Translations under genes and position numbers: made by a program
Shown: positions 34,897-47,864 of the stretch, in pieces
Layout of the letters: each line of letters begins with the position of its first letter
How positions within the stretch are numbered: the first letter of the stretch is position 1
The notes under the pieces: model-generated
Databases searched by the model: none
The model's input: only the letters and a program-made list of their open reading frames with translations
What the model was told of the DNA's origin: nothing
Source: Tetrapyrgos nigripes
Lineage: Eukaryota > Basidiomycota > Agaricomycetes > Agaricales > Campanellaceae
Direction: 5' to 3'
Assembly: GCA_013368315.1 (NCBI GenBank)
Contig: JAACJM010000113.1
Span: forward strand, 124,001 to 188,000
Length of the DNA stretch: 64,000 bases

Positions 34897-37862
34897 CGGC
34901 TTGCAGTGATCCATGATGAAGCCTCTGTTTTGAATTCAAAATTATTCGTTCGTTCAATTCCCTGCTTTATTTTTTCCCTTCCTTATTCCTTCGTTCCTTC
35001 CTCCGGTCATGTCTTCATTCCGTCTTCGTTCTGTTTCAATATCTGCCAACCCAACTGTATTCGTTGAAATTCGTTCTGCTTACTATTCTAGGAACTGGAC
35101 TCTCGTCGTTGTAGTACCATTTTTCTTTCTCAAAATAATCTCTGTCGAAGCTGTTCTCCCTTTGTATCCATACTACTTCTCTTTGTCTCTTTTCATCTTT
35201 CGCCTCCTATCCATAGAGTAGAATACTCTACAAGGTCTCAGTTTAAATCGTATGTATCGTCTACTTATCAGCGCTCTGTGTTTTTAATCATATTCATCGT
35301 CGTGCCACTTATCAACATCAATATTTCAGCCACCTCTTCTGTACCTCCACTATGTATCTCTCCAAGTAGTATACTCTAGTAAATTTCTAGTACTGCTAGC
35401 TATAGCTAATCCAATGCTAATTTGCTCATTCCGTGAAATTCGCAACAGTATCTGGCTCATTGTTGATAATGTCGACTCTTGGCTTGTTTTCTGCTTCTCA
35501 CATACATACGATTGACAAGTTCTGACCAAGTTTTAAGTCTCAGTATGCAGATCATGATGGAACTATAGGCTATAGCCTGAGATTTCGGACCCGACGTACT
35601 TACGGAGGACAGACACTAGCAGTGCCAAGGCTGAGGTCGACATTAATATTCCTGAAAATAAATCTGACATGATCATGACGTGTACTTCCTAGGTAGTTGC
35701 CCGCGTGAACGCATCTAGATAAGAGATAGATCGTCCCTCTAGCCTATCTAGCAGAACCTACAGGCATAAGGGGCTATATATACTCACTCCAGCCGCAGCG
35801 CTGTGACAGTAGCAGACTTTTCTGGTGATGTGCGGGCTCGGGCTTGGTCAGATTGAGGCCCGGGCTACATGTAGACATTTTTTTCTGTCAGAATAAGTCA
35901 GTAATGCGTCCTCTGACTCACTTCTAATCAAGTTTTCAAACTCCCAGACCAGGACTGGTCAAAGCAAGGTCAAAGCAAGGTACAGTATACTCTGTCCTAA
36001 CGCATACCCCTCCGTCACCACCAAATGGTATGTGCTATTGGAGAGTATGCAGTAAGACGGAGGAGTTTGGGTTTTGTTGTACTGAAAATGCATGCGTTAT
36101 GGGGGTGGGGCCCGGGGGTGGTATGCATGCGTTAAGGGAGCTATGCGTTAGGACAGGGTATACTGTATATATTACCGGTATTGAATATTGAATTACAAAC
36201 TTAACATACTAGTGCAAAATACTAGTAGATAGTACCTATGATCATGATAGTTCCGCTTGATTGAAAGGATGAGAATATGTGAAAGAGAATATGAACCATT
36301 GTTGAAAGTGTAAGCTTGGTGTTTGAATGCGCCCCTGAGGCCTGGCCCAGGCCTTACATCAGGCTTGGACTATAATTCGGAACTGGTTTGGGCGGGCTTA
36401 GGGCTTTAAGCCCACCAGGCCCGCACATCATTGCTGTGATTGCAAATAACCAGAGTCAAAGACTCCGGAACTCCTAAACCCAACCAAAACCCAGAACTGC
36501 CCATGGCCATACATAACATAAAAATCTTATTGGATCGCGGTGCGGAGGAGTCGGGAGGAGTCGGGAGGATTCAACAAAGACATTGCATCTATTCCCATTG
36601 GCCACGGTCCGTCGCACGAAAAACACTGAAATCATGTGCATGAAACTCCAAAGCCCAAGGGGAAGTGTGAAGGGTTTTTTGTTGGTTTTTTGTTGTTTTA
36701 TTTTATTTGTGGAGCGCTCGGGCAATGCGTTGAAGCGTTGAATCTTGATGATATCTAAACCAAGGCAATGTTGAGATGGGGATGAGACAATCAAGTGTTT
36801 TGATTGTTGATTGTTTTGATTCGGATTCGGATTCGACGGTGACTGGAGAGATCTAAGCGCTCAGTGTTAGACGCGCAACATGTCGCCGACCTTGCTTCCG
36901 TGTTCCTCAAGTTGGTTAGTGCGGCCAACTTCCAAGACCCAATTGCAAGTGGGTGGGAGTCTCTGGGCGCTCAGCTATTGCTATTGGTGGCTTGAGAGTT
37001 TGGCTTCAGTTCAAACTCTCCGTTCAGTTCCCATTCACTCCGGAACTGGGGAGGCAAGTAATAAAGTTTGCAGGGTAAGATCTGGTAAGGGTTGGGTAGG
37101 GGTGAGTAAGATAGCCAAGAATGATGGATACCAAGATGAATGAATACATAGACAAGAATCTCTGAATAGACTGCATTATAGCTCGCGTACGAACTTAATT
37201 TTGAGCGATCGAGGTGTTGGAAGCCCTGAAATAGATGCGGCAGTCGTCTCATGGGAAGATAGTTCATACTTGGAGGTCAGCAGAGTACTAGTACTGACCA
37301 CTGGCCAAGAGAGTTCTGTGTCCGAGCATTCCTCGTTGCTTTGTGCTGCTATCTCGGGGCACCACAGTTCTCCGTAGAAAGTTCAGTCAGACCTTCAAAG
37401 AAGATTCGACTAGGAGTTTCGAGAATGTGTTGAGTTGACGGCACCTCTAAGTCCTTTAAGATTGCAGGGAGCATACAATATGTACAGCGTGGAGTACAGA
37501 AAGCTCGGGTTAGTCCTACATCTGGAGGGCAACGGATGATAGAAGGGCTATATGTAGACAAAACGCGAGGAGACTGCGAAAATGAGTGGCCCTGGGACCT
37601 CAGCTGATCTGGACATAACCCAGTGCGGATGAGGATACCCATGTGCTCTTAGGGGAGATATGGAGCTCCACTCGCCACCTGTTGGCGGGATTGCAGGTGG
37701 GATCCCGATAGCATAACGCGTCGCGAGGAAGAGCACTAGTATTGATTGTGGTGGGATCAAAAGAGGCAATGCGTAGATGATGGACGAGAGTAGCCATCCA
37801 AAAAGTCACATGCCGCGAGGTTCACGGAAGAAAGGCACGGCTCCTCTTGAATCTCAACCACC
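34897..37862. other. 3 kb intergenic region with a MITE and GC-rich inverted motifs
   Basis: No gene is seen. A TA-flanked MITE lies at 35983-36165 and is listed separately. Around it, tgatgtgcgggc at about 35826 has its inverted partner gcccgcacatca at about 36420, with more GGGC-rich text inside both; this may be an older element into which the MITE inserted. A pair of direct copies of caaagcaaggt lies at 35960-35980. Bases 36870-37860 show weak open frames without motifs. One ACGCGT is at about 37717, upstream of the ankyrin gene. Confidence 0.5.
35983..36165. mobile_element. Non-coding MITE with 26-base TIRs and TA duplication
   Basis: A 183-base element begins CAGTATACTCTGTCCTAACG and ends with the inverted copy CGTTAGGACAGGGTATACTG, with one mismatch. 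TA flanks both sides (35981-35982 and 36166-36167), the target duplication known for Tc1/mariner elements. The motif GCGTTA recurs inside the right half (in gcatgcgttatggg, gcatgcgttaaggg and ctatgcgttagg). There is no open frame, so it depends on a transposase elsewhere. The near-identical ends suggest it is fairly young. Confidence 0.8.
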
Positions 37863-40800
37863 ATGCCCGTCCCTCTGAGGGCAAACGCAAACCTCAGGGC
37901 AGAGGCAAAGTACAACGTCGTCACAGAATGCATGTCTTCGTTTTCTCTTCCGGTGCCGTTTGCTCACTTTCTGACAGTCACAAACTATGGCCTCCATTCG
38001 GCTGCTGCCTCGGGTAATCAAGGTCTCGTCGAGTTTGCCCTCAGTCGCGGTCAGCCCATCAATTCCGTCTTGGATGGTGTCTTGCCTCTTCATGCTGCTA
38101 GTGCGGGCGGAGACGAGCAGGTCGTCAAGCTTCTCATTGACCGAGGTGCCGATGTCAATGCTCCGAGGTCAGTATCTCTCGAATCCTCCTCAACCTTTCT
38201 TTGTTCATCACGTTTCCATTCCATTTCAGACTGCCTCGTCGGTATTCAAATGAGAAGAATCGAGATGCTTCCGTCCCCATAGTCGGCACCAATGGTTCCA
38301 CTCCCCTTCACTTTGCCGCTGCCAATGGCAACAAAAATGTCATCACTACCCTTCTACAACGAGGAGCTCATCCTGACCGACGAGACAAACACGGTATTAC
38401 GCCTGCCATGCTGGCAGAGCAACATGGATGGATGGAGTGCGCTGAGGTCCTCAATAACTGGGTAGACGTCAAAGATAAAGATTTGCGGGAACGAGAGGGT
38501 GCAGTCAACTATCAAGATGATCCTGCAGCGGACAATGAGGAAGACGGCTGCTCCGGATCCGCGCGGAAGAGGATACAAATGAAGCGATCCTTAGACACGG
38601 CGTTAAACATGTTCAAGGCTTCTTCGTCATCCCTTACCACCTCCCAGTCTAGACAATATCTATCCGCTTCGACCCACAATTTGAATACTGCCTCCCCTCC
38701 TACCTCTCCGTCAAGATCACGAGGCGACCTTTCCCCTTCTCCCTCAGAGGACGGCCAGTTCAGTCCCAGTCCCAGCCCAATTGATCCAGGATCACGCAGA
38801 CCATCGCTTCCCCATGTTCTCCAGGCTCCACATTCCTCTCCATCATCTAGAAAACCCGCGACTCTCACAAAGGCGCCTCGCGCCCCACGAAGACCTAGAT
38901 CGGCAGGCACTGATGCTGAGCGACCGGATGCGGATATGTCAACCAGTGCCAGTACTGGGCGAGGTAGTGCCGGTAGAAGATTGGGGACAAAGTACTCGTT
39001 GTTGAATCTGTTCAAGAAAGGGCAGACGGTAGACTCCTATGGCGTACCACTCGAGCGCACGGCATCGCAGCAGACGACAAACTCGTCCATGGGCTTTTAT
39101 AATTCCCGACTTTCCCAGAACAACTCGTTTGTGAACGATTCTGGCCCACTTCCTAAAGCAGGCTTTCGTTTTGGTGGTAGCACTGGCACCTTATCATCTT
39201 CTCCCTCGCAAATATCCCATTCTCTATCCCATACTAGAGGGTCTCCATCGACGTCCTCCATCAACCAGCCTTACTCACCTCCACCACCAACTATCCCGCT
39301 TGCCGTTGATCTGCACAATGCAATGGCCCACCAATATCAACCCCAGCAGCAGAACCGAGGCCGTTCTGGTTCATCAGAAAGTGCCATGACACGGCCCACC
39401 AGATCTGTCCCTATACCCATACCTTCGACAGCGAGTGCCTCTGATGATGGACATCAAAGTGCCAACAATTCTGCACCGTTATCAACCAGCCCGTTGGCGC
39501 GAAAGATAGCTAAGATGACGCAGACAGGTCATTGCAGAGACAGGTCGGGCTCGGCGAGTAGTCTGAACAGGAACGTAGCTGTGTTTGATGATGACCTGGT
39601 CGTAGCTGTCAGCGATCAATCACTTCCTGGCAGCAGGGCTAGTTCGAGACCAGGCATACTGCGTGGCCACAATCGTACATCGTCCTCGGGACAAGGCGGT
39701 ACACTGAGGGCGTTAAGGTTTGATTCGGCGTCTAGCACGTCGAGTGGCAACCGGAGAGACAAAGATGGAGATCTGAGCCCTCCTTTGAGAGGCTCTACTA
39801 GTGCTGGTTCTCTCAACAAGTTTCGTCAACGAGAACGACGCGGCAGTTCTCGTTCACCCTCTCGAATGCGACCACCATTTGAAGGTTCCATTGACGAAGT
39901 CTCGGATACACGTCTACCAGGCCACTCTGCACCAGCTACTATCACCGATTTCGATATACATTCTCGCAATCCTATTGAGGATGAAGAAGAGGATGAAGAC
40001 GCGTATCTCTATGGTCGGCCCATTCAATCAAGTTTAGCTGCTTCTCATCTACCCCATTCCCAATTCCGAAACCGTGGCGCTTCTTTCGCATCATCAGCTT
40101 CGTCGTTATCGCCGTCTCTTGCGGCAGCCGATGTTGGTACGACCTCGACCGCTGTGGCAAATGGCGATTTCCCGTTCAGTATCAGTAGACCACCCCCAAT
40201 AGCTTTAGATGAAACAGAAACATCGGGCACAGGCTCTCGATTACAAGTGCCTTCAGCCACCCACACCGATAACCGTGCTCGGGGTGATTCTGTAAGCAGC
40301 ACGAGTACCACTGACAGTACTCAAAACCCCGACCTCAGTGCCAGTGGTACTTCAAACAGCGGTGGCAGCGAGATCAAAACCCCTATACGGTCACCAGAAG
40401 CGTTACCGGCAATGGCAGTGGCAGCCGGTACCGACGTTAATGGATTACGTGCACCAGATGGAATTGCTATTGCCAGCCTCCATGAACGCCGGTCACAATC
40501 CCCGCTCCGGCCTATCAAAATGGATCTGGTTCAGTCTCATGCTCAAGCTGAAGCTCTTGTACAGCAGAAGAAGCAGGATATCCTTTCGGCTCATAGTGTT
40601 CAGGCGACGACTACTGCCGGATATACGCCACTGAGTGCGAGATTGGCAGCTTTGGGAGAGAGTTTGGAGATTGAACGGAAATTGAGGGAAAAGAAGTCGG
40701 GAGAGAACACGCCGGGTGGTGTGGATTTGGCTGAGATATCAGAGGTTGATTTGGACAGGAAGAAGAAACCAATTACTTCAGCTCCAAACAGTCAGTTGTG

Positions 40801-41284
40801 TTAATTTTTCTAAGGTATATCTCTCTAACGTTGTTTCACAGTTGAGTCAACCCAGAAGATCTCTCTGATTCGTCCTACACATCATCCCTCATTGTCCGCC
40901 TCTGCGGTAGAATCCTCACCTACGTTGGAACCCACCTATGATTTTGCCCTCCCCAATTCCCGCTCATTCACCGAAGCGAGTTACATGAGACCTCTCCGTG
41001 CTCGTACACCTGACCCAGCCTTAAATCTGAGCCGTGTAAGCTCTCTCGAAGGCTTCCACGATGGTCCCGATACAGATACCGAACTCGGTCCAGCTCTATT
41101 CCGTGTCTCAACTGCTCCACACACTGCTAGCAAGGGACAGCGAGATCGTAACATGGCAAGTAACGCCAAGTTGACACGCATGGGCCTCCTTCCCAACGCT
41201 AACGATCCTTCAAACGGTCGAGCTCCTCCTAAACTATTTGGTGGTCTCAAATCCCTCGTACAGACGTTGAAGGGCAGACAGTAA
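37863..41284 (+). CDS. Ankyrin-repeat protein with long disordered Ser-rich region
   Basis: The N-terminal ~150 residues hold ankyrin repeats: GLHSAAASGNQGLVEFALSR, PLHAASAGGDEQVVKLLIDR (then GADVNAP) and STPLHFAAANGNKNVITTLL, HGITPAMLAEQHGWMECAE. The next ~700 residues are disordered and rich in Ser, Pro and Arg (SPSRSRGDLSPSPSEDGQFS and similar) and include a conserved-looking TKYSLLNLFKKGQT. The last exon (after an intron at 40797-40848) ends LFGGLKSLVQTLKGRQ. Introns are at about 38168-38230 and 40797-40848. The N-terminus may be mis-set: the frame is open through KYNVVTECMSS, which replaces an expected repeat helix, so an unseen intron is possible there. A gtaagt donor overlaps the stop, so a longer C-terminus ending HFARY is possible. 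Ankyrin identity is sure; the role is unknown. Confidence 0.8.
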
Positions 41285-42086
41285 GTTAAATCTGGGACTG
41301 GTGTTTTGTTTGATCTCGTTGTCTTTTCTTCTCTTTCATTCCTCGGCTATTTTCCCCACTCCGTTTTCGTTTTCGTTTTCGTTCTCTTCTACAGGTTGTA
41401 TTATCTCAAATCTAGGCTTTCTATTCCCTTTCCTCCATTCTCTACACCCTATCATTTTGCTCGCTATTAAAATGCACATTGCTATCGCTCTTTTGTTATT
41501 TATTTCGCTGCTTCTCTGTTTTCGGCCTCAATTGTCATGACCCATTGTATTAAATTCGTTCCCGCAAGTTTGTTTATCTTGTCCTGTCATTCCACCCACT
41601 CCATGTACTTTCCATGACCTTGTTTGTATGTACACTAACCACTCTTACATTGTCGAGTGCTTGCGTACCGAGTTATTATTATTCCAACACCGGCATGACT
41701 CAGATATGGACGTTATCATACATTCATCATCCCCTGTATGTTGTACATCGTTACTTATAGGACAGGTGCTGCCATTTCACAATATCAGTCGGTCTGTTAC
41801 GCCGAGTAGCAAGGATAATGAGACAATCTACATTGATTATCCATCCATCCACATCCAGCTGAAGCAGTACAGTTGGGATTGCATTAATACAACGTCAATA
41901 AGTTGCGTATACGCATAGAGGTATCTAATAATCAACCTATGATGCAGAAGTAAAACAGCCTTCCAGAGATGAAAACGTGACGTTGCGAAAAACAAGAACA
42001 AAAACAACAAGGAGACCAGCTAGACGAAACAAAAGTCTATGGGTAATATGTAGATTCGTAAGATTGTAACATTATCATCATTGTCA
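41285..42086. other. Convergent intergenic region with a (gttttc) microsatellite
   Basis: Shared 3' flank of the ankyrin gene and SPA2. A gttttc hexamer run lies at about 41363-41383. Short open frames (41301-41540, 41628-41918) carry no motif and are probably chance. No gene is called. Confidence 0.5.
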
Positions 42087-45000
42087 TCACAACTTCATTA
42101 ATCCCTTCATAGCATTGGCGATCGCAAAACTTGACTTGGCCATGATCTGCCTCGAGTCTTTCGTGACTTCCGGCAAGGCTTGTACCTCGCTGAGCTTATT
42201 GGCATGTTCACTGAGCTCCTGTAAGATCTCATTGCCTTGTTGGGCAGAGGCAGGTGGAAGGTTGTCTTTGCAGACAGCAACAATACTAGAGACTATCGTG
42301 ATGATTTGAGTCACGTTTTCGTTGAGTGTTGGGGACGGTGTCGGGCTACGGACGCCAGAAAGAACGCTTTGGATGGCATAGACAATGGACTCTGTCTGGG
42401 CTTCAAGGTAAGGCTGTGGAGGGTGATGAGAACATGATAGTCACTTGTGAAGAAATAAATATACACACCTTGAGTTCAGCCCAATTATCCTCAGTACTCC
42501 CATCTCCATCACTCATCATCCCAGCTGAACCCGTAGGTTGATCAAATATCGGCGGTGGTGAATTCGTCTGTTCGGAACTCGAATTCTCCGACGGTGTACG
42601 ACGAGAGCTTTCATACCGAGAAGCGGCACTAGCCTTTCGCTGATGTGACTTCTCATCAAACGATCGCAGACTAGGTTGGAACCCATTCGTCGCTGTAGGA
42701 GATGGGGAGTAGGTTCCAGATGAGGAGGACCACTGTTCTTGTTGGGCCTTGGTGGCTTTGCGAATGAATATCGTCTTGCCAATGTCGGTGATACACGATG
42801 CGACATGGCTGGCAGCGGCGTCCAGTAAACTGACGGGGGACATTCCCGAGCTTGTAGCATGGGTTTTGGAAGCAGCTACTAGGTTGCTGAGCGTGGCTTC
42901 TCCTCGTTCACGGAGGAAACGAAGACCGTCCCAATCAAAGTCTGGTTGTTTCTCGTGCGGTCGTTTCTCATAGGTGCGAATATCGTCTATGATGGCAGAG
43001 ACGGCGTTGACAACGCCTTTCATGGGTATTAGGACTCTGGTAGGAGCGTTGGAACGACCGGCGGTGAGTAGGCCGTCTATAGCAGTGAGGAAAGCGGTGA
43101 CATGGATATCGAGAATACCGCCATCCGGTGCGACGGGTAGCTGGTCGTCGAGCTTGTCCATCTTTGGCGCTTGTAGGTACAGTTGAGAAGTAGCTATGGC
43201 AGAAACATGAACAAAAACTGCTGTATTCAAGAAGAGTACCATACCTTTAACACTCCTTAACTCTGTCTTGGCCTGCTCATACTTACGCTTGTAGTCCTTG
43301 AGTTGATTGTCGAGATCCCGAATCACAACCAGGTCCGAATCCTTTGCAGTCATGAGCTCATCGTTCCTGCGAGAGAGATCTCCCAGTTCTTCAATGAGGT
43401 TCTGCATATCAGCTTGTAACTGCTCAATCACGGCGGGATTACCCTGGAGCGACGTTAATACGGATACATTGGCATGAAGAAAGAGGGCCTTACTCCGGTG
43501 TTTCCACTGGATCGCTCCTCTTCAAGCTTCTCGAGACGGTCACGCATAATTTGCAATTCTTCTTCGTCTTCTGCGGCTCTCCGGCTTTCTCGCTCCTTCT
43601 CTCGTTGCCTAGTTTCCTTGAGTTCGTCCAGTTCTTTCTGCAATGTGCGCATTGCAATACTTTGCTCCTCGGCTCTCTGGGTGAGAATTCTATCAGCAGA
43701 TAGACGGCTAGAATGGCAAACACAACTCACCCTCCGGAAAGTAGCTAACTCCTCTTCCACCTGCCGAACTCTAGACTCTGCATCCTCAGCTCTCCTATCA
43801 GTCTGCTGCGAATTGCCCAAATCGCGTTGCAGATTACTGATCTGCGTCTGCATGGTCGCTATCCTGAATTCGTAATCTCGCCTCAACTTTTCGCTGTCCC
43901 CGGACACACTCGTTCGACCTCCGAGCCTTCCTCCTCCTGTCAGAGAACGATCCGAGTTTACAGATGTTCTTCCAAAAGATCTATCATAGTAATCATCACC
44001 ACTCCTCCCACCAGCCGCGGAATCACCATCGTCGTCATCGGACACGCTCTTTAACCTCGAATGTAACCCACCCAATCCAGTGGCAGGGCTACCGGGATAT
44101 TCACTGGCGCTATCAGGTTCATGATCCGTAAACCCAGGAGATAGGCCAGGGTCTGGAATCCGATCTCGGCCTCGTTGTTCATGGTCGTCCGCTGTGCTAA
44201 GACTCTCCCTAGCTTCCCTGTCATACGGAACCTCGATATATTCCTCCTCCATCGTACTCGTATTCGGTATTATCATCCCACTCGTAGCCATCGTACTTTG
44301 AGGAGCATTAGCTGTGCTGTCGCTATTGCCACTGACAGACGTCCCACTTGGGCGTTTGTAATAATCTCGTTCACGATCTTCGGACCTGCGAATCGTGGTA
44401 TCCTGCGATGGTTTGCGTCTGGATGATATGGAAGTGGCTATGCTTGGTGCGTAATTGTCTTCGCTGGTTCGGCCTCTATATGTGTCTTCGCTTGGTCTAC
44501 GTCTATCTTGGGACGGACGCCGACTAGATACGCTTCCACCATATCCACTGTCTGAAGGTCTGTCGGCGGAGGTGCGCCCAGATGTGCGTGAGTTGTTAAG
44601 AGCGCGGGGAGGAGAGTTGGATGGGAAATCAGGAGCAGGGTAGTCGTCGTAGTTTGATCCAGCGGAAGCCCTTCCTGAGGGCTAGAACACAGAACATAAT
44701 TGAGTAAACCAGCAAGGATGGAGACAATAAATCACGCACATCTTCCTTGAATTCTGGATACCGTCTTGCCAACTCGTAGTAGACATCACTGGAGAGATCT
44801 TCGAAACGAGACGTGGGTAGAGTAGCCAACTTTTGACGAGCTTGATTACGCTTTGGATGAAACTCTTCTCGTACGGGTAAGAAGGGTACTGGAGACGTAA
44901 GAGAAAGATGATTAGGTCCGTGTACGGGAATGCTTAAAAGGAAGAGCAACGCACCTTCTTTTTCATTCTTCCTTCTTATGAGCTCATCGTACACATCAGT

Positions 45001-45330
45001 AGACAGTTCATGGAACTGTTGAATCGTGAGTCGGGTAAGCTTCTGTCTTGCAGCTGAGCGAGAGTTGGGGGTAGCTGAAAAAAGGATAAGAAGATTAGAT
45101 GTCGAGACACGTTTGTATGGGTGGAAAAAGGGCAGACCTTTGGAGAGATAGGCAGCGAGATAGGAACTGAGCTCTCTAAAATGGGTTCTAGAGACAGCAC
45201 GATAATCAATGGGAGGGACTGGAGGTGTATTCCGGTTGGGACGGTACGAGTCCGTTCGATAGTTGGAAATACCGGAGAACGCGGTCGGGGTCGGAGAGGG
45301 AGCTCGGGATTGAGAGCGTTTGATTGACAT
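42087..45330 (-). CDS. SPA2: Polarisome scaffold SPA2
   Basis: A homologue of yeast Spa2, the scaffold that holds the polarisome (Bni1, Pea2, Bud6 and MAPK parts) at hyphal tips. Two SHD repeats at the N-terminus mark it: RQKLTRLTIQQFHELSTDVY (then DELIRR) and RQKLATLPTSRFEDLSSDVY (then YELARRYPEF). A disordered Ser/Arg region (SADRPSDSGYGGSVSSRRPS) follows, then a coiled coil (RIATMQTQISNLQRDLGNSQ; EEELQIMRDRLEKLEEERSS). The conserved C-terminal domain has LPVAPDGGILDIHVTAFLTA, WDGLRFLRERGEATLSNLVA and ends AIANAMKGLMKL. About eight introns; one near 43700 splits the coiled coil. The start MSIKRSQSRAPSPT was preferred to frames further upstream, which lack similarity. Identification is secure. 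Confidence 0.92.
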
Positions 45331-45557
45331 GACTTGGAAATGCGGTTAGTAGGAGGAAGACGAGGAGGTCATCTACTTGTCGTTCCAGACGTAGTAGATA
45401 CACACGAGCTAACCACATGTATTTGCCGTCCAAACACTCAAAACACGTGTACCTCAATATTTCCGGTATTATTACTTTTGGCTTCTATGGAAACTTGAAG
45501 GGGAGATTGGAGAACAGCATTGGCCAACAGCATCATTCACCACGGCACAGTCAAATT

Positions 45558-47317
45558 TCAGAAATACCAAATCATACCATCTGAACTACCAGGTTTAGGA
45601 GCAAATATGACTGCAGAGCTCGTCAGAGCCATCCTCCCGACATCCATCGCCGAGATCACCTTTTCCAACCTCAGCAACGATTGCACAAATCCAAAAGGCC
45701 TCCCACGTTCCCTTGGTGCTTCATCGAACAATAACGACGGGTTTTCCTCCTCTTTCTCCGCAAGCTCATCCAGGTGATTTTGCCATTCAGGAGGTGCGCT
45801 CCTTTGATATTCTGCATCTTCGCATTCTTCACCCATCTGGACTCCCTCCTCCAACGCAAAGAAACGACGTGTGACGATTTTAACACGTGCACCTGCCTCA
45901 CTCAGCTCATTGCCTAGCTCCTCTCTTTCTTCTGTGGTTTTGTCCAAAAAGGCCCCGACACGCCCTTGGTCAAAGTCCAGGACATAAAAGACATATTCAT
46001 CGTCGACCCTTTGGCATACGAGGACACGATTGCCACTGATGGCGGGCAGCGAGCCGGGCAGAGCGAACGGCAGGACTCGTATGTCGTAGTCCAATAGGAG
46101 ACTTCCCATAAAATGTAAACGACCTGTTCGCTGGTTATCCTGTAAGTAATCAAATGAGCAACTTGTACACATGGAGAGAAGCAACAAACACGTACCGGAA
46201 TGTCTGTCGTCAAAACCTTTTTGTCAAACACTGCAATCCTGTCGAAGGAATGCACAAGAATATCGCTAGACTCGTTGCTCCCTGCTATCCCAATCGACTT
46301 GCCGATCAGAATGAAATCTTCTGATGAGCCTCCAGAGGAAAAGCTCTTTTCTTCTTTGGATTGGTCCGTAAGACACATGAGCAGAGGACCTTGCGGGTCG
46401 TCATGAACGCAAGCCAGTGCAATCTGATGTTCGTTCAGAAAGTGAAATTCCGCTCCGTGCTGTTTGTTCATCAAAGATCATGTCAGCCTTTCATAGTCTC
46501 CAGGAGATTTTACAAAGCTAGCTGACCACAGGAGTATTGGGAATAGTAATGCGCCTCAGAGTTCCCTTCTCCGTATCCCATTCAACGATCTGGTCAGCGG
46601 TCAGATTTTCATCGCTGCTTGAAGCCGCGCCATATCCGAGTGAACCCTTGTCACCATATCCAAGTCGAAGGTTAAATGATGTCTGCGAGTAACCAGAGAC
46701 ATTGCTAGATCCAGACGACACACAAATGGCCACTTTCTGACCAAAGACACGAAGTTTTCCCCATACAGCTGGTGCGGATATACTTGTCTCTTTCACCAAG
46801 GACCCATCCAATGCGTGTCGTCGTAGACTGAGTACTTTTTCACTGTACAAAAGCAAGAAGTTGAAGATTAGACTGTTCAGCTCTGTTGTATGAAGTTAAC
46901 GTACCCAATGACCCATTCCGCAGTAACGAACCCAGTCCTCTTTTCTAGGAGAACGGTACAATGAGCAAAGTAGGGAAGCTCCGTGACGACTGATATCATT
47001 ATCTCGCCCTCTTCCTCTCGCATTCCCTCTCCTTCGCTCTTGCTTTCGCCTTCTTCAACTCCCAGTCGTCCACTCGGTTTGACGATTTGGGTATCTGCCA
47101 TGTAAATTACCGTTCGTCTAGTAGGCCTCGAAAACGGAAGCCAATACAAGATCAACCCATCCATTATCGATGTTAAAGTCGACATTCCTTGTAGATCACT
47201 CTTCCTTGCTCCAGCTCCCTCAGGACCATCACCACTTTGGCCTGTGGCGTCTTCAGAAGGCCAAAGGAATCTTGCAGACCTTATGGGCGAGCCAGAATGC
47301 CAGTAAGAGATTGGCAT
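45558..47317 (-). CDS. Unknown protein, tandem paralogue 1
   Basis: One of two side-by-side copies of a gene I do not recognise by function. It starts MPISYWHSGSPIRSARFLWP, then STLTSIMDGLILYWLPFSRP, ELPYFAHCTVLLEKRTGFVT, AEWVIGY. Later exons hold EKVLSLRRHALDGSLVKETS, DQIVEWDTEKGTLRRITIPN, FLNEHQIALACVHDDPQGPL, VHSFDRIAVFDKKVLTTDIP, LLLDYDIRVLPFALPGSLPA, RPFGFVQSLLRLEKVIS and an end DGMIWYF. Alternating short strands and D/W motifs suggest a beta-propeller-like body, of the kind that follows an F-box in many Agaricomycete proteins; no F-box is visible. An exon-like stretch (RFLRILTHGQWMGVEGEEAQ) lies upstream at 47406-47472 and is conserved in copy 2, so the true 5' end may be missing here. 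The region between 47140 and 47260 differs from copy 2 by an inserted Glu-rich loop. Confidence 0.65.
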
Positions 47318-47864
47318 GGGTGGTTAACGTTTGCCTGGAAGTATGGAAGTATGGGATTAATTGTCAGGGAAGTCAATCCTGGTCAGCACATGGAGGTGAA
47401 TTAACTTGAATTGAGCTTCTTCACCTTCAACGCCCATCCATTGGCCATGAGTTAAAATACGGAGGAAACGAGAGCCCGAAAGGAATTATTAACGGATCAC
47501 GGCTGGCGCCGAGTTAAGTCGACAATGAAGTCCGAAACGATCTGGCCATCCAGAGCGACCCGGACTTGAGAATGTAAACAAAGATTGAGTCAAAAGCAAG
47601 CTGCTGACGAGACTTGGGCATGGACGATGCATGGACGTCGAGTATAGTTTAGAAACGCACTGGAGAAAAGACGTTCAGCTCACACGTAACTGACGCGTTC
47701 GCGGCGTTCGTAAATTTATTTGGGTACTCTACTCCAAGTGTACTTGTCAGGGTAGGGTAAAATCCTCTTTCCAGGGTCACATATAATCTTCAGGTATATA
47801 CAAAAAAAAAAGACGAAATCTCTCAGGTTCCGTTGTCCTTCTACATACCCTCAATGTCATTGAA
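47318..47864. other. Intergenic between the tandem paralogues
   Basis: Holds the conserved exon-like stretch at 47406-47472 (belonging to copy 1) and one ACGCGT near 47693. Nothing else is seen before the stop of copy 2 at 47865. Confidence 0.5.
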
